A DNA stretch of 64,000 nt from Pseudooceanicola onchidii (GTDB lineage: Bacteria; Pseudomonadota; Alphaproteobacteria; Rhodobacterales; Rhodobacteraceae): positions 248,001 through 312,000 of the forward strand of contig NZ_SPUW01000003.1 in assembly GCF_004959925.1 (NCBI RefSeq), read 5' to 3'. The stretch's first letter is position 1. Every line of letters starts with the position of its first letter. A model generated the notes under the pieces. The model searched no databases, was not told the DNA's origin, and saw only the letters and a list, made by a program, of their open reading frames with translations. Shown piece by piece: positions 26,647-36,607 of the stretch. The position numbers were made by a program, and so were the translations under genes.

Positions 26647-27891
26647 ATGACGAAATCCGTATTTGCCGCCGTGTCGGCGGTCGCCCTGTGCGCGGCCAGC
26701 GTGGCCGTCGCCGAACCCAAGGCCGAAGTGCTGCACTGGTGGACCTCGGGCGGGGAAGCGAAATCCGTGGCCGTGCTGCAGCAGGAATTTTCCGATGCCG
26801 GCGGCACCTGGACCGACATGCCCGTCGCGGGCGGGGGCGGGGACGCCGCGATGAGCGCGCTGCGCGCCCGGGTTCTGGCCGGAAACGCGCCGACCGCCGT
26901 TCAGCTCAAGGGTCCGGCGATCCAGGAGTGGTACGAGGAAGGCGTGCTGGCCGATATCTCGAAGGTGGCGGAAGCCGAGGGCTGGGCCGATGTGCTGCCC
27001 GCCTCGATCGCCGCGCACATGAAGTGCGAGGGCACCTGGTGCGCCGCACCGGTGAACGTGCACCGCGTGGACTGGATCTGGGCCAATGCCGACGTCCTGG
27101 AGGCCAACGGCATCGAGATGCCGCAGACCTGGGAGGAGTTCAACGCCGCGGCCGAGAAGCTGCAGGCGGCGGGCATCATCCCGCTGGCTCATGGCGGGCA
27201 GGCCTGGCAGGACGCCACGGTGTTCGAAGCCGTCGCGCTTGGCATCCTCGGCCCCGACGGGTTCCGCAAGGCCTTTGTCGACCTGGACGAGGCCACGCTG
27301 ACCTCGCCCGAGATGATCGCGGTCTTCGATCAGATGCGGAAGATGCGCGGCTTTGTCGATCCGAACTTCCCGGGCCGCGACTGGAACCTGGCCACGGCGA
27401 TGGTGATGAACGGCGAAGCGGCGTTCCAGATCATGGGCGACTGGGCCAAGGGCGAATTCCTGGCGGCCGGCAAGGTGCCGGGCGACGATTTCCTGTGTGC
27501 CTCGGTGCCGGGGGACGGGTTCCTTTATAACGTCGACAGCTTTGCCATGTTCGACGTCGACGGGGACGACAGCGTCGCCGGTCAGGAACTGCTGGCCAAG
27601 CTGGTCGTCGGCCAGAGCTTCCAGAAGGTCTTCAACCTGAACAAGGGGTCGATCCCCGCGCGGACCGACGTGGCGCTGGACGACTTCGACAGCTGCGCGC
27701 ACCTGTCGTCCAAGGAGATGGCCGAAAGCTCGGACAACGGGTCGCTTCTGCCCAGCTATGCCCACGGCATGGCACTGCGCGGGGCGCAGTCGGGCGCGAT
27801 CACGGACGTTGTGACGTCGCATTTCAACTCTGACATGTCCTCGCAAGAGGCGGTCGAGCAGCTGGCGGCGGCCATCGCCAACAGCCTCTGA
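26647..27891 (+). CDS. sugar ABC transporter substrate-binding protein, glucose/mannose type
   Basis: Periplasmic binding protein of 414 residues, SBP_bac_1 family. A signal peptide ends near residue 22 (ASVAVA). The mature protein starts with AEVLHWWTSGGEAKSV and has VQLKGPAIQEWYEEG, APVNVHRVDWIWANADVLE, NGEAAFQIMGDWAKGEF and ADTDVLEL-like (SIPARTDVALDDFD) segments, close to the glucose-binding GtsA/GlcS-like group. GGGAGGA precedes the ATG. It leads the operon ending in glucokinase, which strengthens glucose as the substrate. A strong hairpin follows the stop. Confidence 0.9.
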   Translation: MTKSVFAAVSAVALCAASVAVAEPKAEVLHWWTSGGEAKSVAVLQQEFSDAGGTWTDMPVAGGGGDAAMSALRARVLAGNAPTAVQLKGPAIQEWYEEGVLADISKVAEAEGWADVLPASIAAHMKCEGTWCAAPVNVHRVDWIWANADVLEANGIEMPQTWEEFNAAAEKLQAAGIIPLAHGGQAWQDATVFEAVALGILGPDGFRKAFVDLDEATLTSPEMIAVFDQMRKMRGFVDPNFPGRDWNLATAMVMNGEAAFQIMGDWAKGEFLAAGKVPGDDFLCASVPGDGFLYNVDSFAMFDVDGDDSVAGQELLAKLVVGQSFQKVFNLNKGSIPARTDVALDDFDSCAHLSSKEMAESSDNGSLLPSYAHGMALRGAQSGAITDVVTSHFNSDMSSQEAVEQLAAAIANSL

Positions 27892-27902
27892 TCCTGCAAG
27901 AT

Positions 27903-27930
27903 CTGCCTGCGCCCATCCCGGCGCAGGCAG
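27903..27930 (+). promoter_or_regulatory. intercistronic hairpin after the sugar-binding protein gene
   Basis: CTGCCTGCGCC-CATCCC-GGCGCAGGCAG is a perfect 11-bp stem with a 6-base loop and no T-run. It starts 12 bases after the stop and lies just before the first permease. Such hairpins protect the upstream message and raise binding-protein levels relative to permease. Confidence 0.7.
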
Positions 27931-27947
27931 CCATGACGGAGCATCCC

Positions 27948-28850
27948 ATGTCCAACCGGTCCCAGACCCTCAGGCCGCTTGGCAGCTGGCTTGAACACCA
28001 CCTGCCGAAAGTCGTGCTCGCGCCGTCCTTCATCGCGGTCCTGGTCTTCGTCTACGGCTTTATCGGCTGGACCGCCTGGGTGTCGCTGACCCGGTCCAAG
28101 CTGCTGCCCAAGTACGAGATACACGGCACGATCCAGTACGAACGGCTGTTCGCGGCGCCGCGTTGGGACGTGGCGATGAACAACCTGTTCATCTTCGGCG
28201 GGCTCTTCATCGTGATCTCGATGATCCTGGGGCTGATCCTGGCGATCCTGCTGGATCAGAACATCCGCACCGAAGGGGCCATCCGCACGATCTATCTATA
28301 CCCCATGGCGCTGTCGATGATCGTCACCGGCACGGCGTGGAAGTGGATCCTGAACCCCGGTCTGGGGATCGAGGCGACGGTGCGCGGCTGGGGGTTCGAA
28401 ACCTTCAGTTTCAACTGGCTCGTCGATCCCGACATGGCGATCTATACCATCGTCATCGCCGCGATCTGGCAAAGTTCCGGCTTCGTGATGGCGCTGTTCC
28501 TGGCGGGCCTGCGGTCGGTCGATACCGAGATCATCCGCGCCGCGCAGGTCGACGGCATCCCGACCTGGCGGGTCTATACCGCGATCATCATCCCCTCGAT
28601 GGCGCCGATCTTCCTGTCGGCCTTCATCGTGCTGTCGCACCTGGCGGTGAAAAGCTTCGACCTGGTGATCGCGCTGACGGGCGGCGGGCCCGGCTTCGCC
28701 TCGGACCTGCCCGCCACCTACATGTACGCCATGGCGTTTTCGCGCGGCGACATCGGGCAGGCGGCCAGTTCGGCCATGGTCATGATGGGCGTCGTCTTCA
28801 CCATCGTGGTGCCGTACCTCTATTCCGAGCTGAGGGCGAAAAATGACTGA
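27948..28850 (+). CDS. sugar ABC transporter permease 1
   Basis: Inner-membrane protein of 300 residues with six hydrophobic segments, BPD_transp_1 family (MalF-like). The EAA coupling loop is IRAAQVDGIPTWRVYTAIIIP. The ATG at 27948 is preferred because ACGGAG lies 7 bases before it; another ATG is at 27933. It overlaps permease 2 by 8 bases. It forms the membrane channel with permease 2 and the MalK-type ATPase. Confidence 0.92.
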   Translation: MSNRSQTLRPLGSWLEHHLPKVVLAPSFIAVLVFVYGFIGWTAWVSLTRSKLLPKYEIHGTIQYERLFAAPRWDVAMNNLFIFGGLFIVISMILGLILAILLDQNIRTEGAIRTIYLYPMALSMIVTGTAWKWILNPGLGIEATVRGWGFETFSFNWLVDPDMAIYTIVIAAIWQSSGFVMALFLAGLRSVDTEIIRAAQVDGIPTWRVYTAIIIPSMAPIFLSAFIVLSHLAVKSFDLVIALTGGGPGFASDLPATYMYAMAFSRGDIGQAASSAMVMMGVVFTIVVPYLYSELRAKND

Positions 28851-29736
28851 CATGTCCTTGCCCCAAACCCGAGGCCGGTCGCGCGCGGGACGCATCGCGC
28901 TGCGCTGGCTGCTTTACGTGATCCTAGGGCTCTTTGCGCTTTATTACCTCATGCCGCTTTTCGTGATGGTCACCACATCGCTGAAAAGCCTTGAGGAAAT
29001 CCGGACCGGCGATCTGATGTCGCTGCCCCGCGACGTGACCTTCGACGCCTGGGCAACCGCATGGTCCGGCGCCTGCACGGGCATCCAGTGCGAAGGGGTG
29101 CGGCCGTTCTTCTGGAATTCGGTGCTGATCGCCGTCCCGGCCGTGCTGCTGTCGACGCTGATCGGCGCGCTGAACGGCTATGTCGTGGCGCAGTGGCGGT
29201 TCCGGGGGGCGAACCTGATCTTCGCGGCCATGCTGTTCGGCTGTTTCATTCCCTTTCAGGTCGTGTTGCTGCCGATGGCGCGCCTGCTGGGCCTGATGGG
29301 GATCGCCGGAACCATCCCGGGGCTGATCTTCGTGCACGTGATCTACGGGCTGGGGTTCACGACGCTCTTTTTCCGCAACTACTACGTCACCATCCCGTCC
29401 GAGCTGACAAAAGCCGCCAAGGTCGATGGCGCAGGGTTCTTCCGGATCTTCTGGTCGATCTTCCTGCCGCTGTCGCTGCCCATCATCGTGGTCACGATCA
29501 TCTGGCAGTTCACCCAGATCTGGAACGACTTCCTGTTCGGCGTGTCCTTCAGCCAGGCCGGCACGCAGCCGATCACCGTGGCGCTCAACAACATCGTCAA
29601 CTCGACCACCGGGGTGAAGGAATACAACGTCGACATGGCCACCGCGATCATCGCGGCGCTGCCGACGCTCCTCGTCTACGTGGTGGCGGGCAAGTACTTC
29701 ATCCGCGGCCTGACCGCCGGTTCCGTGAAAGGATAA
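28843..29736 (+). CDS. sugar ABC transporter permease 2
   Basis: Inner-membrane protein of 297 residues, MalG-like, with six membrane segments and the EAA loop LTKAAKVDGAGFFRIFWSIFLPLSLP. An unusual pair of Cys occurs in the first periplasmic loop (SGACTGIQCEGVRP), as in other glucose-type importers. Start ATG 28843 lies inside the end of permease 1. The ATPase gene begins 4 bases after its stop. Confidence 0.92.
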   Translation: MTDMSLPQTRGRSRAGRIALRWLLYVILGLFALYYLMPLFVMVTTSLKSLEEIRTGDLMSLPRDVTFDAWATAWSGACTGIQCEGVRPFFWNSVLIAVPAVLLSTLIGALNGYVVAQWRFRGANLIFAAMLFGCFIPFQVVLLPMARLLGLMGIAGTIPGLIFVHVIYGLGFTTLFFRNYYVTIPSELTKAAKVDGAGFFRIFWSIFLPLSLPIIVVTIIWQFTQIWNDFLFGVSFSQAGTQPITVALNNIVNSTTGVKEYNVDMATAIIAALPTLLVYVVAGKYFIRGLTAGSVKG

Positions 29737-29740
29737 TCCC

Positions 29741-30838
<1,098 letters not shown>

Positions 30839-30842
30839 CGCG

Positions 30843-31754
30843 ATGCAGGTCATCGCGGACATCGGCGGCACCAATGCCCGCCTTGCTCTGGTCGGCCCGG
30901 ACGGCATGGTACCCGACAGTGTGCGTAGCTATCGCAACGCGGGATTCGCGCGGTTCGACGACCTCCTGACGGCCTACCTGGCCGAGGTCGGGCAGGTTGG
31001 CCTGACCCGTCTGGTCGTGGCCGTGGCGGGGCCGGTGAAAGGCGACAGTGCGCGGCTGACCAACCTGGACTGGACGCTGTCGGTCCCGGACCTGGCGGCG
31101 GCCTTCGGGGCCGAGGTGCGGATCATCAACGACCTGACTGCGCTTGGCTATGCCTCTCCGGCCCTGCGCCCGGACCAGTTGCGTCCGCTGGTTGCGGGCG
31201 CGGCGGTTGCGCGCGGCCAGGCCCTGGTCGTCGGCATCGGTACCGGCTTCAACGTAAGCCCGGTGATCCCGTTGAACCCCGGCGTGATTTGTCCGGGCGT
31301 GGAGGCCGGTCACGCCAGCCTGCCGTCGGCCTGTGCCCGCGCCCTCGATCACGCGATGCCGGGCCTGTCGGACAGCTTTCCGACTGTGGAAGACCTGTTT
31401 TCGGGGCGTGGCCTGCAGGCCCTTGTCTCGGCGCATTCGGGGGGTGAGGCCGCTGCCCTGGTGTCCTCCCATGGCCAGGGCAATGCGGAGGGCGATGCCG
31501 TTGTCGACCTCTTTGCCCGGTTGATCGGCCTGTTGCTGCGGGATCTGTCGATGCTCTACCTGCCGACCGGGGGCCTCTACCTCGCCGGGGGCGTCGCGCG
31601 TTCGGTTCTGTCGACCGCCGCTGCCCGTGAGTGTGCGGCGATCCTGACCGCCCCCTCGCGTTTCCTGGCCGGGCCCATTCCGGCCTGGTTGATCGTCGAG
31701 GATGCCGCCGCGCTGACCGGCTGCGCCGCCGTGGCGCGGCAGGCGGCCGGGTAG
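30843..31754 (+). CDS. glk: glucokinase
   Basis: Phosphorylates glucose to glucose 6-phosphate in the cytoplasm. The 303 residues match the Glk family (not ROK): ADIGGTNARLAL at the start, VVAVAGPVKGD, TNLDWTLS, RIINDLTALGYA with the catalytic Asp, VVGIGTGFNVS, and a C-terminal GGLYLAGGVARS. A short N-terminal deviation near GHASLP replaces the usual EGGH segment, where Glu and Gly are involved in sugar binding. Being the last gene of the importer operon, it completes glucose uptake. Confidence 0.9.
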   Translation: MQVIADIGGTNARLALVGPDGMVPDSVRSYRNAGFARFDDLLTAYLAEVGQVGLTRLVVAVAGPVKGDSARLTNLDWTLSVPDLAAAFGAEVRIINDLTALGYASPALRPDQLRPLVAGAAVARGQALVVGIGTGFNVSPVIPLNPGVICPGVEAGHASLPSACARALDHAMPGLSDSFPTVEDLFSGRGLQALVSAHSGGEAAALVSSHGQGNAEGDAVVDLFARLIGLLLRDLSMLYLPTGGLYLAGGVARSVLSTAAARECAAILTAPSRFLAGPIPAWLIVEDAAALTGCAAVARQAAG

Positions 31755-31819
31755 ACGCCCCCGCGCTTGACAATCCCGCGTGTGCCGGGCCCGATCACGG
31801 ACATATCGCCCGAGGTGTC

Positions 31820-33862
31820 ATGTCCCAAGATCCGCTTCTTCAGCCCTATCACCTGAAACACCTGACCCTTCGCAACCGGATCATGACGACCAGCCATGAA
31901 CCGGCCTACCCGGAGGACGGGATGCCCAAGGGCCGCTACCGCGCCTATCACGTCGAACGGGCCAAGGGGGGCGTGGCGCTGTCGATGACCGCCGGGTCGG
32001 CGGTGGTGTCACGCGACAGCCCGCCGGTCTTCAACAACATCCTCGCCTACGATGACGCGGTGGTGCCCTGGATCCGCGCGCTGACGGACGAGCTTCACGA
32101 TCACGGCTGCGCGGTGATGATCCAGCTGACGCATCTGGGCCGCCGGACGGTGTGGAACAAGGGCGACTGGCTGCCCTCCGTCGCGCCGGGGATGCACCGT
32201 GAACCCGCGCACAAGGCCTTTCCCAAAGTGCTTGAGGACTGGGACATCGCCCGGATCATCCGCGACTATGCAGATGCGGCCGAACGGATGCAGGCGGGTG
32301 GCATGGACGGGATCGAGCTTGAGGCCTACGGCCACCTGATGGATGCCTTCTGGACGCCGCTGAACAACCGGCTTTCCGGGCCGTATGGCATGGACACGCT
32401 GGAGAACCGGGCGCGGTTTTCGCTCGACGTGCTGGAGGCGATCCGAAAACGCGTCGGGCCCGACTTCATCGTCGGCCTGCGGTTCGTGGGGGACGAGGCG
32501 CAGGAGGGTGGGCTGTCGCGCGACGACGGCATGGCGATCGCGCGGATGCTGCGCGACAGCGGCCATGTCGATTTCCTGAACGTGATCCGGGGCCGCATCC
32601 ACACCGACGCCGCGCTGACAGACGTGATCCCGGTACAGGGCATGGCCTCGGCCCCGCATCTCGACTTCGCCGGAGATGTCCGGCGCGAGATCGGCCTGCC
32701 CACCTTCCACGCCGCCCGCATTCCGGACGTGGCGACGGCGCGCTATGCCGTCTCCTCCGGTCAGCTCGACATGGTCGGCATGACGCGCGCGCATATGGCC
32801 GAGCCGCATATCGTGCAGAAGATCATGGCGGGGCAGGAGGGTGACATCCGTCCCTGCGTCGGCGCGACCTACTGCCTCGACCGGATCTACGGCGGGGGAG
32901 AGGCGCTGTGCATCCACAACCCCGCGACGGGCCGCGAACAGTCGATGCCGCATGTGATCTCTCCGGCGGCGGAGCGGAAACGGGTGGTCATCGTTGGCGC
33001 TGGACCCGGCGGGCTGGAGGCCGCGCGGGTCGCGGCGATGCGCGGGCACGAGGTGACCGTTTTCGAGGCGGCAGGCGATCCAGGCGGCCAGGTCCGGCTG
33101 GCCACGCGCACGCCCCGGCGGCGCGAGATGCAGGGGATCATCGACTGGCGCATGGCACAGTGCGCCGCCCGCGATGTCCGCTTCCACTTCAACACCTGGG
33201 CCGAGGCCGGTGACGTCACCGCGCTTGACCCGGACATGGTGATCGTGGCGACCGGCGGCCTGCCCAACCTGGAACTTCTGGAACAACAGGGCGAGGCCAC
33301 GCATGTCACCTCGGCCTGGGACGTGATCGCGGGCGATGCCAAGCTGACAGGATCGGTCCTGATCTACGACGAAAGCGGCGATCACCCGGCGCTGCAGGCG
33401 GCCGAGGCGGCGCTGGCCACCGGGGCGGAGGTCGAGGTGATGACCCCCGACCGCACCTTCGCGCCCGACATCATGTCCATGACCCTGACGCCCTACATGC
33501 GCGCGCTGCAGGGCCGGATCGGCATGACCGTGATGCGTCGCCTGCTTGGCGTCGCGCGCGCGGGCAACCGCCTGGTGGCGCGGATCGGCTCGGACGTCTC
33601 GGACCTGGTCGAGGAAAAGACTTATGACCATGTCGTGGTGAACTACGGCACCGTCCCGCTGGACGATCTGTATTTCGAGTTGCGCGAGGCGTCGGTCAAC
33701 CGCGGCGAGGTGGATCACGCCGATCTGATTGCCGGGCACCCGCAGCGGATCCGCACCAACCCCGAAGGCCGATACCAGCTGTTCCGGATCGGCGACGCGG
33801 TCTCGGCCCGGAACATCCATGCGGCGATCTACGATGCGCTGCGGCTGATGAAGGACCTTTAG
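31820..33862 (+). CDS. OYE/TMADH-like flavoprotein, N-methylproline/dimethylglycine demethylase type
   Basis: Protein of 680 residues. Residues 1-375 are an FMN-binding old-yellow-enzyme barrel. Residues 385-680 are a pyridine-nucleotide-disulphide fold (VVIVGAGPGGLEAARVAA). The iron-sulphur motif region reads C346-V-G-A349-T-Y-C352 ... C364, so Ala occupies the place of the second of four Cys known from trimethylamine dehydrogenase (C345/C348/C351/C364). Sequence blocks CIHNPATGRE and RPCVGATYC fit the stachydrine/dimethylglycine demethylase branch. The substrate is an inference. ATG 31820 follows CGAGG. Confidence 0.82.
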   Translation: MSQDPLLQPYHLKHLTLRNRIMTTSHEPAYPEDGMPKGRYRAYHVERAKGGVALSMTAGSAVVSRDSPPVFNNILAYDDAVVPWIRALTDELHDHGCAVMIQLTHLGRRTVWNKGDWLPSVAPGMHREPAHKAFPKVLEDWDIARIIRDYADAAERMQAGGMDGIELEAYGHLMDAFWTPLNNRLSGPYGMDTLENRARFSLDVLEAIRKRVGPDFIVGLRFVGDEAQEGGLSRDDGMAIARMLRDSGHVDFLNVIRGRIHTDAALTDVIPVQGMASAPHLDFAGDVRREIGLPTFHAARIPDVATARYAVSSGQLDMVGMTRAHMAEPHIVQKIMAGQEGDIRPCVGATYCLDRIYGGGEALCIHNPATGREQSMPHVISPAAERKRVVIVGAGPGGLEAARVAAMRGHEVTVFEAAGDPGGQVRLATRTPRRREMQGIIDWRMAQCAARDVRFHFNTWAEAGDVTALDPDMVIVATGGLPNLELLEQQGEATHVTSAWDVIAGDAKLTGSVLIYDESGDHPALQAAEAALATGAEVEVMTPDRTFAPDIMSMTLTPYMRALQGRIGMTVMRRLLGVARAGNRLVARIGSDVSDLVEEKTYDHVVVNYGTVPLDDLYFELREASVNRGEVDHADLIAGHPQRIRTNPEGRYQLFRIGDAVSARNIHAAIYDALRLMKDL

Positions 33863-33929
33863 GGCGGAAACCGCTTGGCGCGGCGGCGCGGCGGGGTAGG
33901 GTGGGACCACCCAGCCGGACCGGAGGCCC

Positions 33930-34751
33930 ATGGACTTCATCTTCATGCTGACTCGCAACGACCGCACCGTGACGGATGCGGCCGATCATCTTGCCGTCGC
34001 CCAGGCGCTGGGCGTCCGGCACATCGGCTTCAAGGACATCGGGCTGCCTTTCGACCGGTTGCGTGCGCTGAACGGGCTGATCCGGGCAGGCGGCGCGACC
34101 TCCTATCTCGAGGTCGTCAGCGAAGACCGGGAGAGCGAGATCGCCTCGGCCCGCGCGGCGGTGGACATCGGTGTCGACGTGCTGCTGGGCGGCACCCATG
34201 CCGAAGATGTGCTGCCGGTGATCGCCGGATCGGGTCTGCGCTACTATCCCTTTCCGGGCCGTGTGACGGGCCACCCGTCGGTGCTGAACGGCCCGGTCGA
34301 GGATATCGTGGCCGATGCCGCCCGGCTGGCAGGGATGGCGGGGGTGCATGGCCTCGATCTTCTGGCCTGGCGGTACGACGGTGACGTGCCGCCGATGATC
34401 GCCCGCGTCTGCGCGGCGGCACGCAAGCCGGTCATCGTGGCAGGCTCGATCGAAAGCGGCGACCGGATCGCGGCGGCGGGCAGTGCCGGGGCGGCGGGGT
34501 TCACCATCGGCACCGCAGCGCTGGACGGCGTGTTCAAGGGCGCGGAGCCGGGCCTTGCGGCACAGCTGCGCGCGATCATGGCCTCGGTCGAGGCTGTCCG
34601 CGCCACCCGTCCGCCGTTCGACCGCGACAGAGCGGGCGCAGGGGGCTGTCTGCCCCCTCTTGGCCGCTGGCCAATTCACCCCCGAGGATATGGACACCAG
34701 AGGAAGCAGGGGGACGGTCCTCTCTTCCCCTGGTTCAATATCCTGGGGTGA
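33930..34751 (+). CDS. HisA/HisF-like TIM-barrel protein of unknown function
   Basis: Protein of 273 residues starting MDFIFMLTRNDRTVTDA. The alternating beta-alpha pattern with phosphate-site-like ends (LEVVS, LLGGTH, IVAGSIESGDRI, GFTIGTAAL) is that of the HisA/HisF-related barrels. No function can be assigned. The barrel seems to end near residue 225. The last 48 residues, Arg/Gly/Pro-rich, are encoded by the dispersed repeat at 34641-34751, so the natural C-terminus has probably been lengthened. ATG 33930 has CCGGAGG upstream. It lies 67 bases after the demethylase gene and may act with it. Confidence 0.65.
   Translation: MDFIFMLTRNDRTVTDAADHLAVAQALGVRHIGFKDIGLPFDRLRALNGLIRAGGATSYLEVVSEDRESEIASARAAVDIGVDVLLGGTHAEDVLPVIAGSGLRYYPFPGRVTGHPSVLNGPVEDIVADAARLAGMAGVHGLDLLAWRYDGDVPPMIARVCAAARKPVIVAGSIESGDRIAAAGSAGAAGFTIGTAALDGVFKGAEPGLAAQLRAIMASVEAVRATRPPFDRDRAGAGGCLPPLGRWPIHPRGYGHQRKQGDGPLFPWFNILG
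34641..34751. repeat. dispersed GC-rich intergenic repeat, copy C, inside a coding end
   Basis: GGGGGC-TGTCT-GCCCCC (34641-34657) is followed by the core CCCCCGAGGATATGGACACC, then an inverse arm GGTTCAATATCCTGGGG ending at 34750. The 3' end of the TIM-barrel gene runs through it to a stop at 34751. Confidence 0.72.
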
Positions 34752-34768
34752 AACGCCGCAGGCGGCGA

Positions 34769-34785
34769 GGGGCAAAGCCCCTTTT
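34769..34785 (+). terminator. short terminator GGGGC-AAA-GCCCCTTTT
   Basis: Five-base-pair GC stem with a 3-base loop followed by four T. It directly trails repeat copy C and stands before the GntR regulator. Confidence 0.6.
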
Positions 34786-34867
34786 GCCGCGATGCGGCGG
34801 GGCGGAGGTTTGACAATCCTCTCCAACGCTTCCAGAAATATCCAACATTTCGGTTGGGGAGGCCGGG

Positions 34868-35539
34868 TTGATCTTCAAACGTGCAGAACGCGAGGATGAT
34901 ACGGTCGTGGCGATGCTCGCCTCGGCGCTGCGTCGCGACATTTCCTTCGGCACGCTGTTGCCGGACCAGAAGCTGAAGATCGAGGCGCTGCGGCAGCGCT
35001 ATGGCGGCTCCAACCATTCGATGCGCGAAACCCTGCGGATGCTGAGCGCCGAGGGCCTGGTCGAGGCGACGGCGCAGCGCGGGTTCCGGGTGACCTCGGC
35101 CACCGAAGACGACCTGCGCGACATCTGTCTCGTGCGGGCCGAGGTCGAGAAGATCGGACTGGCGCGGGCCATGGCCGAGGGCGATACCGGTTGGGAAGGG
35201 CGCGTGATTGCGGCGCAGCATGCCCTGCGCAAGGCCGAGGCGCGCGTTGCGGGGGCGCCCGACGATCTGACCGCGCTGGAATGGGACGAGGCCTGCCGTG
35301 ACTTCTCAGCCGCGCTGATCTCGGGCTGCGGATCGCCGCGCCTGATCGATCTGCAACGAAAGTTCTTCGACCAGAGCCGCCGGTTCCGGCTGGCGCAACT
35401 GCGCGAGGGGCATCTGGATTTCACGGCCCGGCGGGACCGGCAGACGGCGCTTCTTGAAGCCGTGCTGACCCGCGACACCGATCGGGCGATCGACCTGCTG
35501 GCACAGGATATCGCCGGAGATTTCAAGACCGGGGCGTGA
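34868..35539 (+). CDS. GntR family regulator, FCD domain, TTG start
   Basis: Protein of 223 residues. The winged helix is LLPDQKLKIEALRQRYGGSNHSMRETLRMLSAEG in successive parts, and the FCD domain has LVRAEVEKIGLARAM and the DEACRDFSAALISG metal-type helix. The start is TTG 34868: GGGGAGG lies 5 bases before it, an unusually good ribosome site, while the first ATG (34913) has none and would cut the first helix. The ABC importer genes follow 30 bases later, so it probably controls them. The ligand is unknown. Confidence 0.87.
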   Translation: MIFKRAEREDDTVVAMLASALRRDISFGTLLPDQKLKIEALRQRYGGSNHSMRETLRMLSAEGLVEATAQRGFRVTSATEDDLRDICLVRAEVEKIGLARAMAEGDTGWEGRVIAAQHALRKAEARVAGAPDDLTALEWDEACRDFSAALISGCGSPRLIDLQRKFFDQSRRFRLAQLREGHLDFTARRDRQTALLEAVLTRDTDRAIDLLAQDIAGDFKTGA

Positions 35540-35569
35540 CGCCCCTTCACTGATCCGAGGGAGGAGATC

Positions 35570-36586
35570 ATGATCAAACTGAACCGCCGTCAGGCGCTTG
35601 TCATGGGCGGCGCCGCTGCCGCCACTGCGCTGGCCGCTCCGGCCATTGCGCAGGGTACCAAGATCAAGGTGGGCGCGCTGCGCTTCACCTCGCATTCCGG
35701 CAGCTTCGTTGCGAAGGATCGCGGCTATTTCGCGGATGCGGGCCTCGATGTGGAGCTGGAGTTCTTCCAGGCTGCGCAGCCGATGGCCGTGGCGATCGCA
35801 AGCGGTGATATCGACTATGCCGTTACCGCGATCTCGGGCGGGCTGATCAGCCTGGCGCAGAAGGGCGCGATCAAGGTCATCGGCGGCGCGCTGATCGAGG
35901 AAGAGGGGATCGACGGCCAGCAGATCCTGGCCTCTGACGCGGCCTACAAGGCCGGGATCACCGATCCGTCCAAGCTGGATGGCAAGGCTTACGGTGTAAC
36001 CCAGACCGGGTCGTCGTTCCATTACGTCGGGGACAAGATCGCCCAGGCCGAGGGTATTTCCCTTGCCTTCAAACCCTTGCAGAAGGTCGGCGCGGTTGTC
36101 GGCGCGATCAAGTCGGGCCAGATCGACGCCTGGAACATCGTGCCGCACATCGCCAAGCCGCTGGCCGGGTCGGGCGCGGTGCACATCATCGGCGCGGTGC
36201 AGGATTACCTGCCGGATTACCAGACGACGACCGTCTTCACCTCGGCCGACAATGCCGCGAACCAGCGCGACAAGACCGAGGCCTTCCTGGCCGGGTTCTC
36301 GAAGGGCGTAACCGACTACAACTCAACCATGATCGACAACGCGGGCGGCGAAGCCGGTGTGGACGAGATGGTCAAGCTGATCCACCAGTATGTCTACAAC
36401 GACCGTCCCTTCGAAAAGGCCAAACCGTCGATCGTGAACGGCACCATGCGGATCAATGAAGGGGCCAAGCTGAACCTGGCCTCGGTCGAGGATCAGCTGG
36501 CGTGGTTCAAGGCCGGTGGCTATGTCGACAGCGGCGTGACGATCGAGGACCTGGTGGATACCTCCTACGTCGAGATGATGTCGTAA
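35570..36586 (+). CDS. ABC transporter substrate-binding protein, NMT1/taurine type, Tat-exported
   Basis: Protein of 338 residues. A Tat-like signal NRRQALVMGGAAAATALAAP ends at AIAQ. The mature part has the NMT1/SsuA fold: KVGALRFTSHSGSFVAKDRGYFADAGLDVELEFFQ, then AIASGDIDYAVTAISGG, in runs typical of aliphatic sulfonate, pyrimidine or aromatic acid binders. No residue set fixes the ligand. GGGAGGAG precedes the ATG. It heads the importer operon with an ATPase and permease. Confidence 0.88.
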   Translation: MIKLNRRQALVMGGAAAATALAAPAIAQGTKIKVGALRFTSHSGSFVAKDRGYFADAGLDVELEFFQAAQPMAVAIASGDIDYAVTAISGGLISLAQKGAIKVIGGALIEEEGIDGQQILASDAAYKAGITDPSKLDGKAYGVTQTGSSFHYVGDKIAQAEGISLAFKPLQKVGAVVGAIKSGQIDAWNIVPHIAKPLAGSGAVHIIGAVQDYLPDYQTTTVFTSADNAANQRDKTEAFLAGFSKGVTDYNSTMIDNAGGEAGVDEMVKLIHQYVYNDRPFEKAKPSIVNGTMRINEGAKLNLASVEDQLAWFKAGGYVDSGVTIEDLVDTSYVEMMS

Positions 36587-36607
36587 GCCGATCCTGCGAT
36601 CACGGTC

